DNA of 64,000 nt from Spirosoma sp. KCTC 42546 (GCF_006965485.1 NZ_CP041360.1:434001-498000), one strand, 5' to 3'. Shown: positions 36,602 through 45,876, numbered from the stretch's first letter. Translations and numbers: made by a program. Notes: generated by a model not told the origin, from the letters alone.

Positions 36602-37957
36602 CTACGGCCGAATAATCGTCCCGTCTATTTTACGAACCTGCCAGTTGGACTTGGTCGTGATCGGATACTTGGCCGCTTCCTTTTCATCAATATCGACGCC
36701 CAGCCCGGGTACTTCATTGACCGACATATACCCTTTGTTCATGGTGGGGCAGCCACTGAATACTGCCTGCGTCTTATCCGAAAACTGCACCGCTTCCTGA
36801 ATCCCGAAGTTCCAGACGGCCAGATCAATGTGGGCGTGGGCCGCGTGACCAACCGGCGAGACATCGCCCGGACCATGCCAGGCGGTGCGGATGTTGAACC
36901 ACTCGCCTAATCGGGCTACTTTCATAGCGGGGGTGATGCCCCCAATTTGCGAGACGTGAATCCGGATGAAATCGAACCATTGGTTGACCATCGGCTCCTT
37001 GAACTCGTTGATGTTGTTGAACAACTCGCCCATGGCAATGGGTACGGAGGTTGCCTGCCGGAGATTGGCGAACCACTTCATGTTCTCGGGCGAGAAGGGA
37101 TCTTCAATGAAAAACGGGCGGTACTCTTCCACTTGCTTGATCATGTTGATGGCGTCGATGGGCTGTACCCGCTCGTGAATGTCGTGAAGTAGCTCGATTT
37201 CTTCTCCGCACTCTTTCCGAACGACTTCAAACATTTTGGGTACCGATTTCAGGTAGAGCCGCTCGTTCATGTAGTTGTCGGTTTCACCCCCAAAGCCAGC
37301 TACTTTGAAATCAGGTTTGTCGGCGGTGGCGCCCACGGCTCCATAGCCGCCCTGCTGAATGCGGATATACTTGAACCCCTTTTCCATGAAGCTCTTCACA
37401 CTATCGGCAGCGGCTTCGGGAGTGTTTCCGCCCGCGTGGGTGTAACAGGGGATAGCAAATCGTACTTTTCCGCCCAGCAGTTGGTATACCGGCATTTTTG
37501 CCCGTTTGCCTTTGATGTCCCAAAGTGCCTGATCTAGTCCGGAGAGGGCATTGTTAAGCACGGGCCCATTTCGCCAGTAGGAGCTGACATAAGCCGCCTG
37601 CCACATGTCTTCGATGTTGTCCACGTCTTTGCCTACACAGAACTCGTTCAGATAGGTGTTGATGGCTACAATCACGGTAGCAGCCCGTTGGGTGAACGTA
37701 GCGCAGCCTAACCCATAGAGACCGGGTTCGGTGGTTTCCACTTTCACGACAATCAGGTTGGAACCTTGTGGAGCCGTAGCAATGGCCTTTACACTTTTGA
37801 TCTTGACGGGAGGCATCCCGACGGCATACTGAGGCTTACCCTGTTGCTCGCGGGCTTCGGCGGTGGAGATGCCGCCAAACAGCCCTAACACACCGGCGGA
37901 TGAGCCAAAGCCTAGCATTTTTAACGTATCGCGACGACTTTGATCGGTTTTATTCAT
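36602..37957 (-). CDS. D-mannonate/gluconate dehydratase-type (ManD/RspA family) enzyme, Tat-exported
   Basis: 451 residues. The C-terminal half is diagnostic of the ManD family: HDIHERVQP, FFIEDPFSPEN, VPIAMGELFNN, and TAWHGPGDVSPVGHAAH. Catalytic/metal residues D259, H261, E285, E311, H361 and E388 keep the ManD spacing. Family members dehydrate D-mannonate and/or D-gluconate to 2-keto-3-deoxygluconate, and some are promiscuous or of low activity. The N-terminus is a Tat signal (SRRDTLKML ... STAEA), pointing to the periplasm. The symbol manD is withheld because the substrate is uncertain. The gene lies between susD 2 and the DgoD-type gene. Confidence 0.87.
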   Translation of the reverse strand: MNKTDQSRRDTLKMLGFGSSAGVLGLFGGISTAEAREQQGKPQYAVGMPPVKIKSVKAIATAPQGSNLIVVKVETTEPGLYGLGCATFTQRAATVIVAINTYLNEFCVGKDVDNIEDMWQAAYVSSYWRNGPVLNNALSGLDQALWDIKGKRAKMPVYQLLGGKVRFAIPCYTHAGGNTPEAAADSVKSFMEKGFKYIRIQQGGYGAVGATADKPDFKVAGFGGETDNYMNERLYLKSVPKMFEVVRKECGEEIELLHDIHERVQPIDAINMIKQVEEYRPFFIEDPFSPENMKWFANLRQATSVPIAMGELFNNINEFKEPMVNQWFDFIRIHVSQIGGITPAMKVARLGEWFNIRTAWHGPGDVSPVGHAAHAHIDLAVWNFGIQEAVQFSDKTQAVFSGCPTMNKGYMSVNEVPGLGVDIDEKEAAKYPITTKSNWQVRKIDGTIIRP

Positions 37958-38007
37958 GGGAGAATTGGTAGAGGGTTGAGCGATTTTACTTGACTGTTAA
38001 TGAGTTC

Positions 38008-38088
38008 TTTTCTGACAGGATTTACAGGATAAACAGGATTATTTTTCATCTACACAATTCTGTTTATTCTGTAAATCCTGTCAGAAAA
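38008..38088 (-). terminator. Long hairpin directly after susD 2
   Basis: 33-nt arms (38008-38040 and 38056-38088, two mismatches; core CTGACAGGATTTACAG) with a 15-nt loop, 3 bp after the susD stop. It mirrors the arrangement after the other susD, with a different sequence. Confidence 0.78.
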
Positions 38089-38091
38089 ACA

Positions 38092-39627
38092 TTACTTCTT
38101 ATCCCACCAAACGCGGGTATCCAGCGTGTTGGGGCCCTGTCGGGTGATTGCTTCGTTCAAACTTCCTGAGTTAACGACAATCTCGCTATCGGGATAAGGC
38201 ATGCGCCGGATGAAATCGCCTTTCACTTCAGAGCCGGGGTACGGATTTTTCTTCAGGGCGGGATAGCCACTGCGTCGGAAGTTGGCAAATGCCTCGGTGC
38301 CATCCAGGAAACTGGCCACCCAGTACTGCGTGTTGATCTGATCCAGGGCTTTACTGGCATCCAGCGGGTGGGCATCCAGATAGGCTTTGATTGCTGTTTC
38401 TGGAATGGCTGTTCCATACGACGCCATTTGTTCGAGGTTGGCCCGGATACCCTTGGCAAAATAATCGGCAGCTGTTCCGGCTACCCATCCCCGTACAGCC
38501 GCTTCGGCCAGATTGAACTGAACCTGCGCGTAGGTGATGTGGTATTCGGGCGCATCTAACTTGAGTACCGTGTTCAGGTTAACCTGCGAAAAATCCCACA
38601 GACTGACCACGTTGTTTTGCGCAAGTACTGTGGTAATCGATACGTCATTATAACCCATTGGCATACCAATCTGTACGGCTGGATCAGACGAAGCGCGCGC
38701 GGCTACCTGTTCCTGACCACCTTTGGCACCTACATAGCGCACGGCAAAAATGGGTAAGCGGGGGTCGTTGTTCTCTTTCAGGTAATTCACAAACGGTGCC
38801 GCGAGGTAGAAGTTGGTTTTTTCGCGGGCGGCCAGGTGATTCGCAATGTAGTTGTTGTATATGGCGGTATGACGGAGAATCGAATTGTCGGCGTTGGATT
38901 GAAATACGCCCCCGGTTACAGCCTTTTTTACATACGTCTCGGCCATCGTGGGATCGACTTTGGTCAAACGCATACCGGCTCGCAGCATGAGTGAATAGCC
39001 CAGTTTTTTCCACTTGGCAACATCGCCCCCGTACAGGATATCGGTAACCACGGGTGTTTGGGCGGTGGTCAAAGCGGCTGAGGCTTCGTCGAGTTCCTTC
39101 AGAATATCCTTATAAATATCCTGCTGCGCATCGTATTTAGGCGTGATAATCTCCGTAGTGTAGCCCTGGCCTGCCTGAGAATAGGGAATATCCCCATAGG
39201 TATCGGTTAGGATCATGAATACATAGGCTTTCCAGATGCGGGCTGCGTTGTAAGTGTTGGATTGAAGCGGATCGCTCTTGGTTTGATCCAGCGTAGCTAC
39301 CAGTTGCTTCAGCACGTTGCGGTAGAAGTTAGTCCAGACTAAGGGCGTGTTACTACCATTGATCTGGTCGTAATTGGCACCGGATAGCGAACTTCCATAG
39401 GGTGTAATGATCTGTTGAACAATCCCGAAATTGTAGGTCAGCATGCCCAGTGTACCAAAGCCATCGAGGTAATTGGTGCTGATGATTGCCTTGTTGAGAA
39501 CCATTGATGGAGACAGCGAGGTTGGGTCCACCTTATTGGTATTGACCTCGTCGAAGCCCTGATCGCAGCCTGATAGCAGGCTCAATGAGAGGAGTAGAGT
39601 AAGGGTATATTTTAGATTTGTTTTCAT
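38092..39627 (-). CDS. SusD-like (SusD_2 type) outer-membrane lipoprotein
   Basis: 511 residues with lipobox LLSGC (Cys21). The sequence resembles the SusD-like_2 branch: YTLTLLLSLSLLSGCDQGFD at the N-terminus, IWKAYVFMILTDTYGDIPYS in the middle, and a C-terminal FRRSGYPALKKNPYPGSEV and RRMPYPDSE. It is the surface-binding partner of the SusC at 39744. It differs from the canonical RagB-type SusD at 30564, so the locus has two unrelated SusCD pairs, which suggests two import substrates. Confidence 0.93.
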   Translation of the reverse strand: MKTNLKYTLTLLLSLSLLSGCDQGFDEVNTNKVDPTSLSPSMVLNKAIISTNYLDGFGTLGMLTYNFGIVQQIITPYGSSLSGANYDQINGSNTPLVWTNFYRNVLKQLVATLDQTKSDPLQSNTYNAARIWKAYVFMILTDTYGDIPYSQAGQGYTTEIITPKYDAQQDIYKDILKELDEASAALTTAQTPVVTDILYGGDVAKWKKLGYSLMLRAGMRLTKVDPTMAETYVKKAVTGGVFQSNADNSILRHTAIYNNYIANHLAAREKTNFYLAAPFVNYLKENNDPRLPIFAVRYVGAKGGQEQVAARASSDPAVQIGMPMGYNDVSITTVLAQNNVVSLWDFSQVNLNTVLKLDAPEYHITYAQVQFNLAEAAVRGWVAGTAADYFAKGIRANLEQMASYGTAIPETAIKAYLDAHPLDASKALDQINTQYWVASFLDGTEAFANFRRSGYPALKKNPYPGSEVKGDFIRRMPYPDSEIVVNSGSLNEAITRQGPNTLDTRVWWDKK

Positions 39628-39650
39628 GATTTCTTTTTAGGTTTAACGAG

Positions 39651-39736
39651 TCATTGATTGTCATTCGCTGTCAGATAGTGCCATTGATCGCGCATGCGAA
39701 GAATGACGGCTATTGCCTATTCATGACGAGCAATGA
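39651..39736 (-). repeat. Imperfect inverted repeat between susC 2 and susD 2
   Basis: TCATTGATTGTCAT (39651) and ATGACGAGCAATGA (39723-39736) pair with two mismatches, with further partial pairing inside. It is a degenerate member of the intergenic palindromes of this window. Confidence 0.4.
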
Positions 39737-39743
39737 CCATGAA

Positions 39744-42700
39744 TTAGAACCGAACGTTCAGGTTGAATCCGATGCTACGAGTAGGTGGCAACCCTGGCCA
39801 GAAATCCAGCCCTACACCATTGTCGGACGAGACCAGTGCTTCTTCTGGGTCCATGTTTTCGGTCCATTTCTTAATGACCAGCACGTTGTTGGCTACCGCA
39901 TTCAGTTTCAGGCCTTTGATGAACAGACCGGCTGGAAGTAGCTTGCCGAAATCATAGCCTAACGAAAGCTGCCGTAGTTTCCAGAAGCCCGCATTGAAAA
40001 CAAAATCTTCGTTGATACCCAATGGGTTAATAGATTCATAGAAGGGTTGGACAGCGGCCTTGGTCTTGTTGATTTCTCCGTTCGGATTAACGCCGTTGCC
40101 AATTACATAGCCCACATCCCGGCCCGGTAGCGTCCGTTTCGACAGGCCGTGGCGCATGTAGTTTATGTTCCGGCCCGCAATCATTTTGTGGCCCAGTTTG
40201 AAATCAATCAGTACCGAAAGCGACAGGCCCCGGTAGGTGAACGTATTGGTGATACCTCCGAAGTAAGTGGGTAGGGCGTTGCCCACGTTCTTCAGCGTAT
40301 TATTACGAAGTGGCATTCCGCTATTTTGGTCGAATACCTGACGTCCCTGGGCATCGCGCAGGTAGGTGAACGTATACAACTGCCCAATGGGCTTACCAAC
40401 CACCTGATTCAGCGTCCGGCCGCCACCGCTGCTTACGGTAATGACGGTATCATTGGGCGATAACCCTAAGCGCAGAACCTTGGAAGTATTATACGATGCG
40501 TTGGCGCTAACATCCCAGCGGAATGCTGGTGTAACAACAGGCGAAAATGTCAGTAACATCTCCAGCCCCTGGTTCATACTCCGGCCTACGTTGATCAGTT
40601 TGCTGGTGTAGGACGAGGCATCGGAAATTTGAGCCGCCAGAATCTGGTCGTCGGTTGTTTTATGGTAATAGGTAAAATCAAAGCCGACTTTATTATTAAA
40701 CAGCTTTAACTCCAGACCCACCTCGGCTTCCTGAATGCGGAGTGGACGTAGGTTTTTGTTTGGAACTACGGTTGCGTTGATACCACCCACGGGTACAAGT
40801 TGTCCCGACGGGTTAGGAAATGAATTATTATCAACCGCGTAGTAGAGTGCGTTGGAGTAGGGGTCAACATTGTCTGAGCCCACCTGTGCATAGGCCGCTC
40901 GTAATTTGCCGAAGGTAATCCACTCGGGTAGATTCTTGTAGGCCTGCGAGAATACGAAACTACCTGTTACGGATGGGTACAAAATACTTCGGTTAGACGG
41001 TGCCAGGGTTGAAAACCAGTCGTTCCGGGCCGTTACATTCAGGAAGAGGTAATCCTTGTAAGAGATCGTAGCGGCTCCAAACAGGGAGTTGATATTCTTT
41101 TCGGCGAGGGCGTAAATCGGGTTTTTGATCCGGCCGTTGGCTACCGTATACAGACCCGGCGTTACGAAATCCTGCACCGTTACGCTGTTGTAATCATTGC
41201 GGGCATACCGGGCGTTTCCACCCAAGGTTATATCGACACCAATCTTCCCAAACGTTTTATTGGCACCCAGAATAAAGTCAAGATTCCGTTCGGTATTCTG
41301 GCGAACATCCTGGGTATAGGAGCCATTTACGTAGCCAACCGGGGCTTTGGCAATGGGGGCATAGCCATTAGGTATGTTATAATCCTGATTGCGGATGTAA
41401 TAATCCTGAGCGATCCTTGCCTGTAAATAAAGCCAGTCAGTAAACTGATATTTAAGGGCAATATTGCCGAAAAGCCGGTCGCGCCGGATATTCTCAAAAT
41501 GATGGCTCATGGAATAGTACGGGTTGTTCCGGACCAGAAAGCGCGAGAACACGAACTCATCGCCGTTGGCCTCGGTCTGATTATCCCGTAGGGCTTGAAA
41601 CGGCATAGAGTTGGCGAGCGTGAAAACCACCGTCGAGACGGAGAAATCCTGGGTGTTCAGTTGGGGTGGGTTAATGTTGTTCTCTTTGGAGTAGTTGATA
41701 TTTCCAGAAGCGGTCAGCTTGCTGGTGATATTCTGGCTAAAGCCCAGGTTAATCACTTTCCGATTGAAGGTATTGTTCTCCATAATCCCCCGGTTGTCAG
41801 TATTGCCAAAGGATAGGCTGAAGCCGCCGTTCTGGCCATTATTGGCTACGGTTACCGTATTGGTAAAGTTGGTGCCTACGCGGTAGAACTGTTTCACCCG
41901 ATTATAAACAGGCTCATACGGGTAGGTCTTGTTGTCGAACAAGACCTGCGTCATGCCCGGCTGAAATTTCTCACCGAAACTCCATACTCCAGATGTTGGC
42001 CGGGTGGTGGTGGGCCGTATGCCGCCTTCTCCCTGCCCGTATTCATACTGAAAGTCGGTGAAGTCCAGTGGTGTATCGGTGGTGAGGTTTGTATTATAGG
42101 TAACGCCAAACCCTTTACCTGCGCCCCGGCTTTTGGTGGTAATCATCACCACACCATCTTTAGCCCGTGAGCCATAAAGGGCTGCTGCTGTGGCTCCTTT
42201 CAGTACGGTCATGGTTTCAATATCGTCGGGATTGATACTGCTTAGCCCATCGCCCCCGTCTGAACTGTTGGCAGCACGAGAGCCAAAATCGCCCCCGAGG
42301 GAATAGTTGGAGTTATCGATGGGCACGCCATTCACTACAATCAGTGGGTTATTCTGTCCGCTAAACGACGACTGCCCGCGAATACGAATCTTGGCCGTTC
42401 CGGCGGGCCCCGTTCCCATCGTGGTAATATTGACACCCGCCATTTTTCCCTGAAGACCGCTCACAAAGTTGGGGGTACGGTTCACGGAAATCTGTTCGGC
42501 GTTGACGGTGGCTGTTGCATAGCCCAGCGTTTTGGCTTCGCGTTTGATGCCAAGTGCCGTAACAATCACTTCGTCGATGGCTTTAGCATCTTCTGCTAAT
42601 TGTACATTGATGATAGAGCGATTGTTAACGGGAACCGTTTGACTTATGTAGCTGATATAGGAGAAAATCAGCGACGCAGTGGCAGGCGCATTGATCGTAT

Positions 42701-42878
42701 AGTTACCTGAGGCATCTGTAGTTGTACCCACCGATGTACCCCCTACCACTACGTTGACACCAGGCAGCCCCTGGTTATCCGGGCCGGTCACTTTACCGGT
42801 TACGCTATTGGTTTGTGCAAAGCCACAGCTACTGTAAAGCAGCAGCCATAGCAGAAACAGGTTTACAGGTTTTTTCAT
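39744..42878 (-). CDS. SusC/RagA-family TonB-linked outer-membrane transporter
   Basis: 1,044 residues from the ATG at 42878; a GTG nine codons earlier would add a run not typical of a signal peptide. Signal peptide LFLLWLLLYSSCGFAQ, carboxypeptidase-regulatory-like domain (about 25-115), plug (ALGIKREAKTLGYATATV, then MTVLKGATAAALYGSRAKDG) and barrel ending FNLNVRF. The variant linker VTALGIKRE is common in SusCs paired with SusD_2-type lipoproteins. It is downstream of the third dehydratase and upstream of its susD. Confidence 0.95.
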   Translation of the reverse strand: MKKPVNLFLLWLLLYSSCGFAQTNSVTGKVTGPDNQGLPGVNVVVGGTSVGTTTDASGNYTINAPATASLIFSYISYISQTVPVNNRSIINVQLAEDAKAIDEVIVTALGIKREAKTLGYATATVNAEQISVNRTPNFVSGLQGKMAGVNITTMGTGPAGTAKIRIRGQSSFSGQNNPLIVVNGVPIDNSNYSLGGDFGSRAANSSDGGDGLSSINPDDIETMTVLKGATAAALYGSRAKDGVVMITTKSRGAGKGFGVTYNTNLTTDTPLDFTDFQYEYGQGEGGIRPTTTRPTSGVWSFGEKFQPGMTQVLFDNKTYPYEPVYNRVKQFYRVGTNFTNTVTVANNGQNGGFSLSFGNTDNRGIMENNTFNRKVINLGFSQNITSKLTASGNINYSKENNINPPQLNTQDFSVSTVVFTLANSMPFQALRDNQTEANGDEFVFSRFLVRNNPYYSMSHHFENIRRDRLFGNIALKYQFTDWLYLQARIAQDYYIRNQDYNIPNGYAPIAKAPVGYVNGSYTQDVRQNTERNLDFILGANKTFGKIGVDITLGGNARYARNDYNSVTVQDFVTPGLYTVANGRIKNPIYALAEKNINSLFGAATISYKDYLFLNVTARNDWFSTLAPSNRSILYPSVTGSFVFSQAYKNLPEWITFGKLRAAYAQVGSDNVDPYSNALYYAVDNNSFPNPSGQLVPVGGINATVVPNKNLRPLRIQEAEVGLELKLFNNKVGFDFTYYHKTTDDQILAAQISDASSYTSKLINVGRSMNQGLEMLLTFSPVVTPAFRWDVSANASYNTSKVLRLGLSPNDTVITVSSGGGRTLNQVVGKPIGQLYTFTYLRDAQGRQVFDQNSGMPLRNNTLKNVGNALPTYFGGITNTFTYRGLSLSVLIDFKLGHKMIAGRNINYMRHGLSKRTLPGRDVGYVIGNGVNPNGEINKTKAAVQPFYESINPLGINEDFVFNAGFWKLRQLSLGYDFGKLLPAGLFIKGLKLNAVANNVLVIKKWTENMDPEEALVSSDNGVGLDFWPGLPPTRSIGFNLNVRF

Positions 42879-42936
42879 GATTAAGGAAAGTTTAAGAAAG
42901 GACACTCAAAAGGGCAGGAACAAATGTGATTCTGGA

Positions 42937-42978
42937 GATGCTTTGGATTCTCAGACACGCCCGAGAATCCAAAGCATC
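42937..42978 (-). terminator. Perfect hairpin after the third dehydratase
   Basis: 16-nt perfect arms (GATGCTTTGGATTCTC and its complement) around a 10-nt loop, starting 2 bp after the dehydratase stop and before susC 2. No T-run follows on the minus strand, so it may serve as attenuator or mRNA stabiliser rather than a full terminator. Confidence 0.75.
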
Positions 42979-42980
42979 AA

Positions 42981-44225
42981 TTACCAGTTATGAATTGACC
43001 CATCAGGGGCCTTCAACACCGGGTGCGGGAACTTCGTATTGGCTGTAATTTCCATCAGGAATGTGGCCTTCTTCGGGTCGAACTTTACACCTAAACCCGG
43101 TTCAGGATTTAGATATAATTTGCCATTTTTGAAGTTGACCAGGTCTTCGTTGAAATAAGCAGGACGCTCGGGTTCACCGCCACCCAATTCCATCAGGCAG
43201 CGCATGGGGCTGCTGGAACCCAGCACATGAACCAGTGTAGCGGTGGCCAGTGGCCCAGTGAAGTGCGGAATCATACCCACATAATGAGTCTCACACATAG
43301 AAGCCAGCTTCTTGAATTCGGAAATGCCACCCGTATTGGGGAGGGTGAAGCGGGTGTAATCGATCAGGTGCTGCTCAATGAATGTATTGCTATCCCAGCG
43401 GTCGCCAAACTGCTCCCCAACGGCAATGGGTACGTTGGTCATGGCTCGTACCGTTTTGTATACGTCCGGGTTTTCTGAGCGTACAATGTCTTCTACGAAA
43501 TACGGTTCCAGGTTTTCGAGAGCTTTGCAGATTTTGATCCCCTCGGTCGTATCAAATCGGGTATGCAGGTCAATAGCCCATTTGCCACCACCGCCTACAG
43601 CTGCGTCGATTCGTTTACACAACTCAATCGTTTTCTTGGCGTTGTCATAAAAATCAAAGGGTTGTTCACCATTGCCACCCGTTGGGCCAATCCGATAGGC
43701 TCGTAAACCGGCTTCAATACAATCGCGAGCCCGTTCCTCTTCAGTTTTGGCCTTCGATGCCCGAAATCCGGTGGCATAACATTCGACATACTCACGCGTG
43801 GCCCCGCCCAGCAGTTCATACACAGGAACACCCAGTGCCTTGCCTTTTAGATCCCATAGAGCCATGTCTAAGGCCCCTTGTGCATGGAGTTTTTCGCGGC
43901 CCGGTGGATAAAACATACCTCGGTAAAGGTTCTGCCAGATGTGTTCGATGCGGAAGGGGTTTTCGCCAATCATCATCTGAGCGCACTGCTCGATCATGTC
44001 TTTGGAACCTCCTTCGCCAATGCCGATGATGCCCCCATCGGTTTCGATTTCGACGATACCACGTGCCTGATTGAAGAGGGGCTTGTTGTAGCCCGGTGCC
44101 GCGTAATACCGGATTTTGGTAATCTTTAATTTAGGGGGTGCTGCTAAAGCTTGGCTTAGGGGTAAGCCAGCCCATACGGATGCTGAACTGACAAGGGCTG
44201 ATTTGAGAAAATGTCTTCGTTGCAT
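42981..44225 (-). CDS. Enolase-superfamily (MR/MLE) sugar-acid dehydratase of unknown specificity, Tat-exported
   Basis: 414 residues. MR/MLE barrel with D219-x-H221 (AIDLHTRF), E245 (FVEDIV), E271 (AVGEQFG), H321 (IPHFTGP) and E346 (LMELGGG); the spacing equals that of the DgoD-type protein at 35186. The lid region NQARGIVEIETDGG and the overall sequence differ clearly from both other dehydratases, so the substrate is probably another sugar acid. A Tat signal is present (QRRHFLKSA ... SQALA). It is the first structural gene after lacI, 54 bp away, with an operator in that gap. Confidence 0.83.
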   Translation of the reverse strand: MQRRHFLKSALVSSASVWAGLPLSQALAAPPKLKITKIRYYAAPGYNKPLFNQARGIVEIETDGGIIGIGEGGSKDMIEQCAQMMIGENPFRIEHIWQNLYRGMFYPPGREKLHAQGALDMALWDLKGKALGVPVYELLGGATREYVECYATGFRASKAKTEEERARDCIEAGLRAYRIGPTGGNGEQPFDFYDNAKKTIELCKRIDAAVGGGGKWAIDLHTRFDTTEGIKICKALENLEPYFVEDIVRSENPDVYKTVRAMTNVPIAVGEQFGDRWDSNTFIEQHLIDYTRFTLPNTGGISEFKKLASMCETHYVGMIPHFTGPLATATLVHVLGSSSPMRCLMELGGGEPERPAYFNEDLVNFKNGKLYLNPEPGLGVKFDPKKATFLMEITANTKFPHPVLKAPDGSIHNW

Positions 44226-44243
44226 AGATAAGGGATAAATAGG

Positions 44244-44263
44244 TTGCTTAATCGTTTAAGCAA
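44244..44263. promoter_or_regulatory. LacI-type operator O1 TTGCTTAATCGTTTAAGCAA
   Basis: 20-bp near-palindrome (8 of 10 arm positions match, central TCGT), 18 bp before the ATG of the third dehydratase and just downstream of lacI. Its complement shares 15 consecutive bases with the site in the lacI promoter. Confidence 0.75.
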
Positions 44264-44279
44264 ATAGGTAAATAAACTA

Positions 44280-45314
44280 TCAATTCTTGTTTTTTTGTTT
44301 TGAAGAGGCTCTGCTTACCAATTCTGCTGTCATAAGTACCTGCGTGGGTTCATTGAGATGATCTTTCATTTTTTTAACTAATAACGTAACCGCCGTTTTC
44401 CCTAGAAGCCCTATCGGTTGTTTGAGATAGGTAATTGGGCAATAGTAAAGGTCAAATGCTTCGGCCTGTCCAAAACTAACAATGGCCAGATCATCGGGTA
44501 CTTTCAGGCTTAATTCATTGAGGTACTTTAAGCCGTTGATCGCCAGCCCATAAGTAGCAAAAAGCAGGGCATCAACGGGTTGAGTAACGGTGGTTAGCTC
44601 GTTGATGGCAACTCTTACTTCCTGCTCAATGTGATTAATGCGAATTTTTTTCAGCCACTCGTTTATAAATGGTAGTTCATTGTCTTGCAAGGCATCCCGA
44701 TACCCACGTATGCGTTCCTGCATGTGATACATATCGGATTCGTAGGCAATCATCCCAATCCGTTTATAGCCATTGGAAATCAAGTGATCTGTTCCATCAT
44801 AGGCGGCTTTATAGTGATCGGTGGAAACAAAATCCGATTGAATGTCGGGGAAGTACCGGTCCAGCAACACAAACGGAATATGCTTCTCTTTCAACATCAA
44901 TACCTGCTCCGAGGAGCCTTCGGCAGAAACAACAATGAAGCCGTCTACCTGTCGTGTTATCAGTACATCCAGTAAGTCCCGGGATTTATCGGCGTTCTCG
45001 TCCGAACTGCCAATAATAACGGTGTATCCATTTTGCTTTGCTTCGTCTTCTACAATCCGGGCAATGTTGGCAAAGAAAGGGTTCGATATATCCGCGATAA
45101 TCAGGCCAATTGTTTGGGTTTTGCCGCTTCGCAAACTCTTGGCCAGATAATTAGGCTGATAATTTAATTCAGCCGCGATCTGCCTGATTTTACCCGCGAT
45201 CTCCTCACCAACCCGACTTTCTTTCTCCTTCCCATTCAGCACGTAGGAGACTAACGCTGTCGAAACCTGTGCTTTCTGAGCAATATCTTTTAACGAAACT
45301 TTCTTTTTACTCAC
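44280..45314 (-). CDS. LacI-family transcriptional regulator of the sugar-acid locus
   Basis: 344 residues from GTG at 45314 (reads VSKKKVSLKDIAQKAQVS). The LacI helix-turn-helix VSLKDIAQKAQVSTALVSYV and hinge (YQPNYLAKSLRSGKTQTIGL) are followed by a periplasmic-binding-protein-like effector domain. It is the first gene of the minus-strand locus. Operators occur in its own promoter and before two dehydratase genes, so it probably represses the locus until a sugar acid or keto-deoxy intermediate binds; the inducer is unknown. Confidence 0.92.
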   Translation of the reverse strand: MSKKKVSLKDIAQKAQVSTALVSYVLNGKEKESRVGEEIAGKIRQIAAELNYQPNYLAKSLRSGKTQTIGLIIADISNPFFANIARIVEDEAKQNGYTVIIGSSDENADKSRDLLDVLITRQVDGFIVVSAEGSSEQVLMLKEKHIPFVLLDRYFPDIQSDFVSTDHYKAAYDGTDHLISNGYKRIGMIAYESDMYHMQERIRGYRDALQDNELPFINEWLKKIRINHIEQEVRVAINELTTVTQPVDALLFATYGLAINGLKYLNELSLKVPDDLAIVSFGQAEAFDLYYCPITYLKQPIGLLGKTAVTLLVKKMKDHLNEPTQVLMTAELVSRASSKQKNKN

Positions 45315-45374
45315 CTGGAGTTGCAGCGTTTATTTTTTAGATTGTACACTACGATTAATTGCTTTTTAATACGC

Positions 45375-45382
45375 CAAATATA
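45375..45382 (-). promoter_or_regulatory. -7 element TATATTTG of the lacI promoter
   Basis: Read on the minus strand, it matches the Bacteroidetes -7 consensus TAnnTTTG. It would start the transcript about 50 nt before the GTG. No clear -33 TTTG was found at the usual spacing; the operator abuts it. Confidence 0.5.
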
Positions 45383-45401
45383 AGCTTAAACGATTAAGTA
45401 T
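45382..45401. promoter_or_regulatory. LacI-type operator O3 in the lacI promoter
   Basis: GCTTAAACGATTAAG at 45384-45398 is an exact 15-base match to the complement of O1. It touches the -7 element, a position where binding would block RNA polymerase and give autorepression. Confidence 0.7.
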
Positions 45402-45690
45402 TGTACGATAAGTGATTTTTTTTGTTTTTTTTTATGAATGAGTACTAGAGCATTTCATGCAAGCTTCTTCTAATTCAGGATAACCGCTCGCCTGAGTTTC
45501 TCCAATTCACCTTCGATTGGCGCTGATTGTCTGATCATTCGTGTTTAGGGAATCTTAAGACGCATAGGATCTGCAAAACGAGCACTTTAACCCAATAGAT
45601 AGTTGTATCTCACTGGTGACATAATTAGCTCTGCCGCTGTTTCTTAATAAAATAGTAGTTATATTGCACACAGGGTTCCAGAGAACAAAA

Positions 45691-45719
45691 AACGCCGGAC
45701 TCATCACAGTTCCGGCGTT
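45691..45719. terminator. Terminator-like hairpin AACGCCGGA...TCCGGCGTT
   Basis: 9-bp perfect GC-rich stem with an 11-nt loop, flanked by A-runs on the left and TT on the right, as in bidirectional intrinsic terminators. No adjacent gene explains it. Confidence 0.6.
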
Positions 45720-45843
45720 TGTGCATTCTTTTCTTAACTTAAACGCTTACGAGCGTCAACTTAATGACGCATTCATTACACCAATGTTGCACTCAATAAC
45801 CACTGTTATTTAAGTGGTCAAATAGGTGTACAAGTGGTCAATA

Positions 45844-45876
45844 AAAAAAGCCGGGACTTATGGTTCCGGCTTTTTT
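45844..45876. terminator. Terminator-like hairpin AAAAAAGCCGG...CCGGCTTTTTT
   Basis: 11-bp perfect stem including a 6-T tail, 11-nt loop. It resembles the hairpin 150 bp to the left (both have GCCGG and GTTCCGGC). Confidence 0.7.

Noticed and set aside
45470..45538. 22-codon minus frame beginning MIRQSAPIEGELEKL
   Set aside because: Protein-like composition, but too short, preceded by a stop, and with no supporting context; it may be a remnant.
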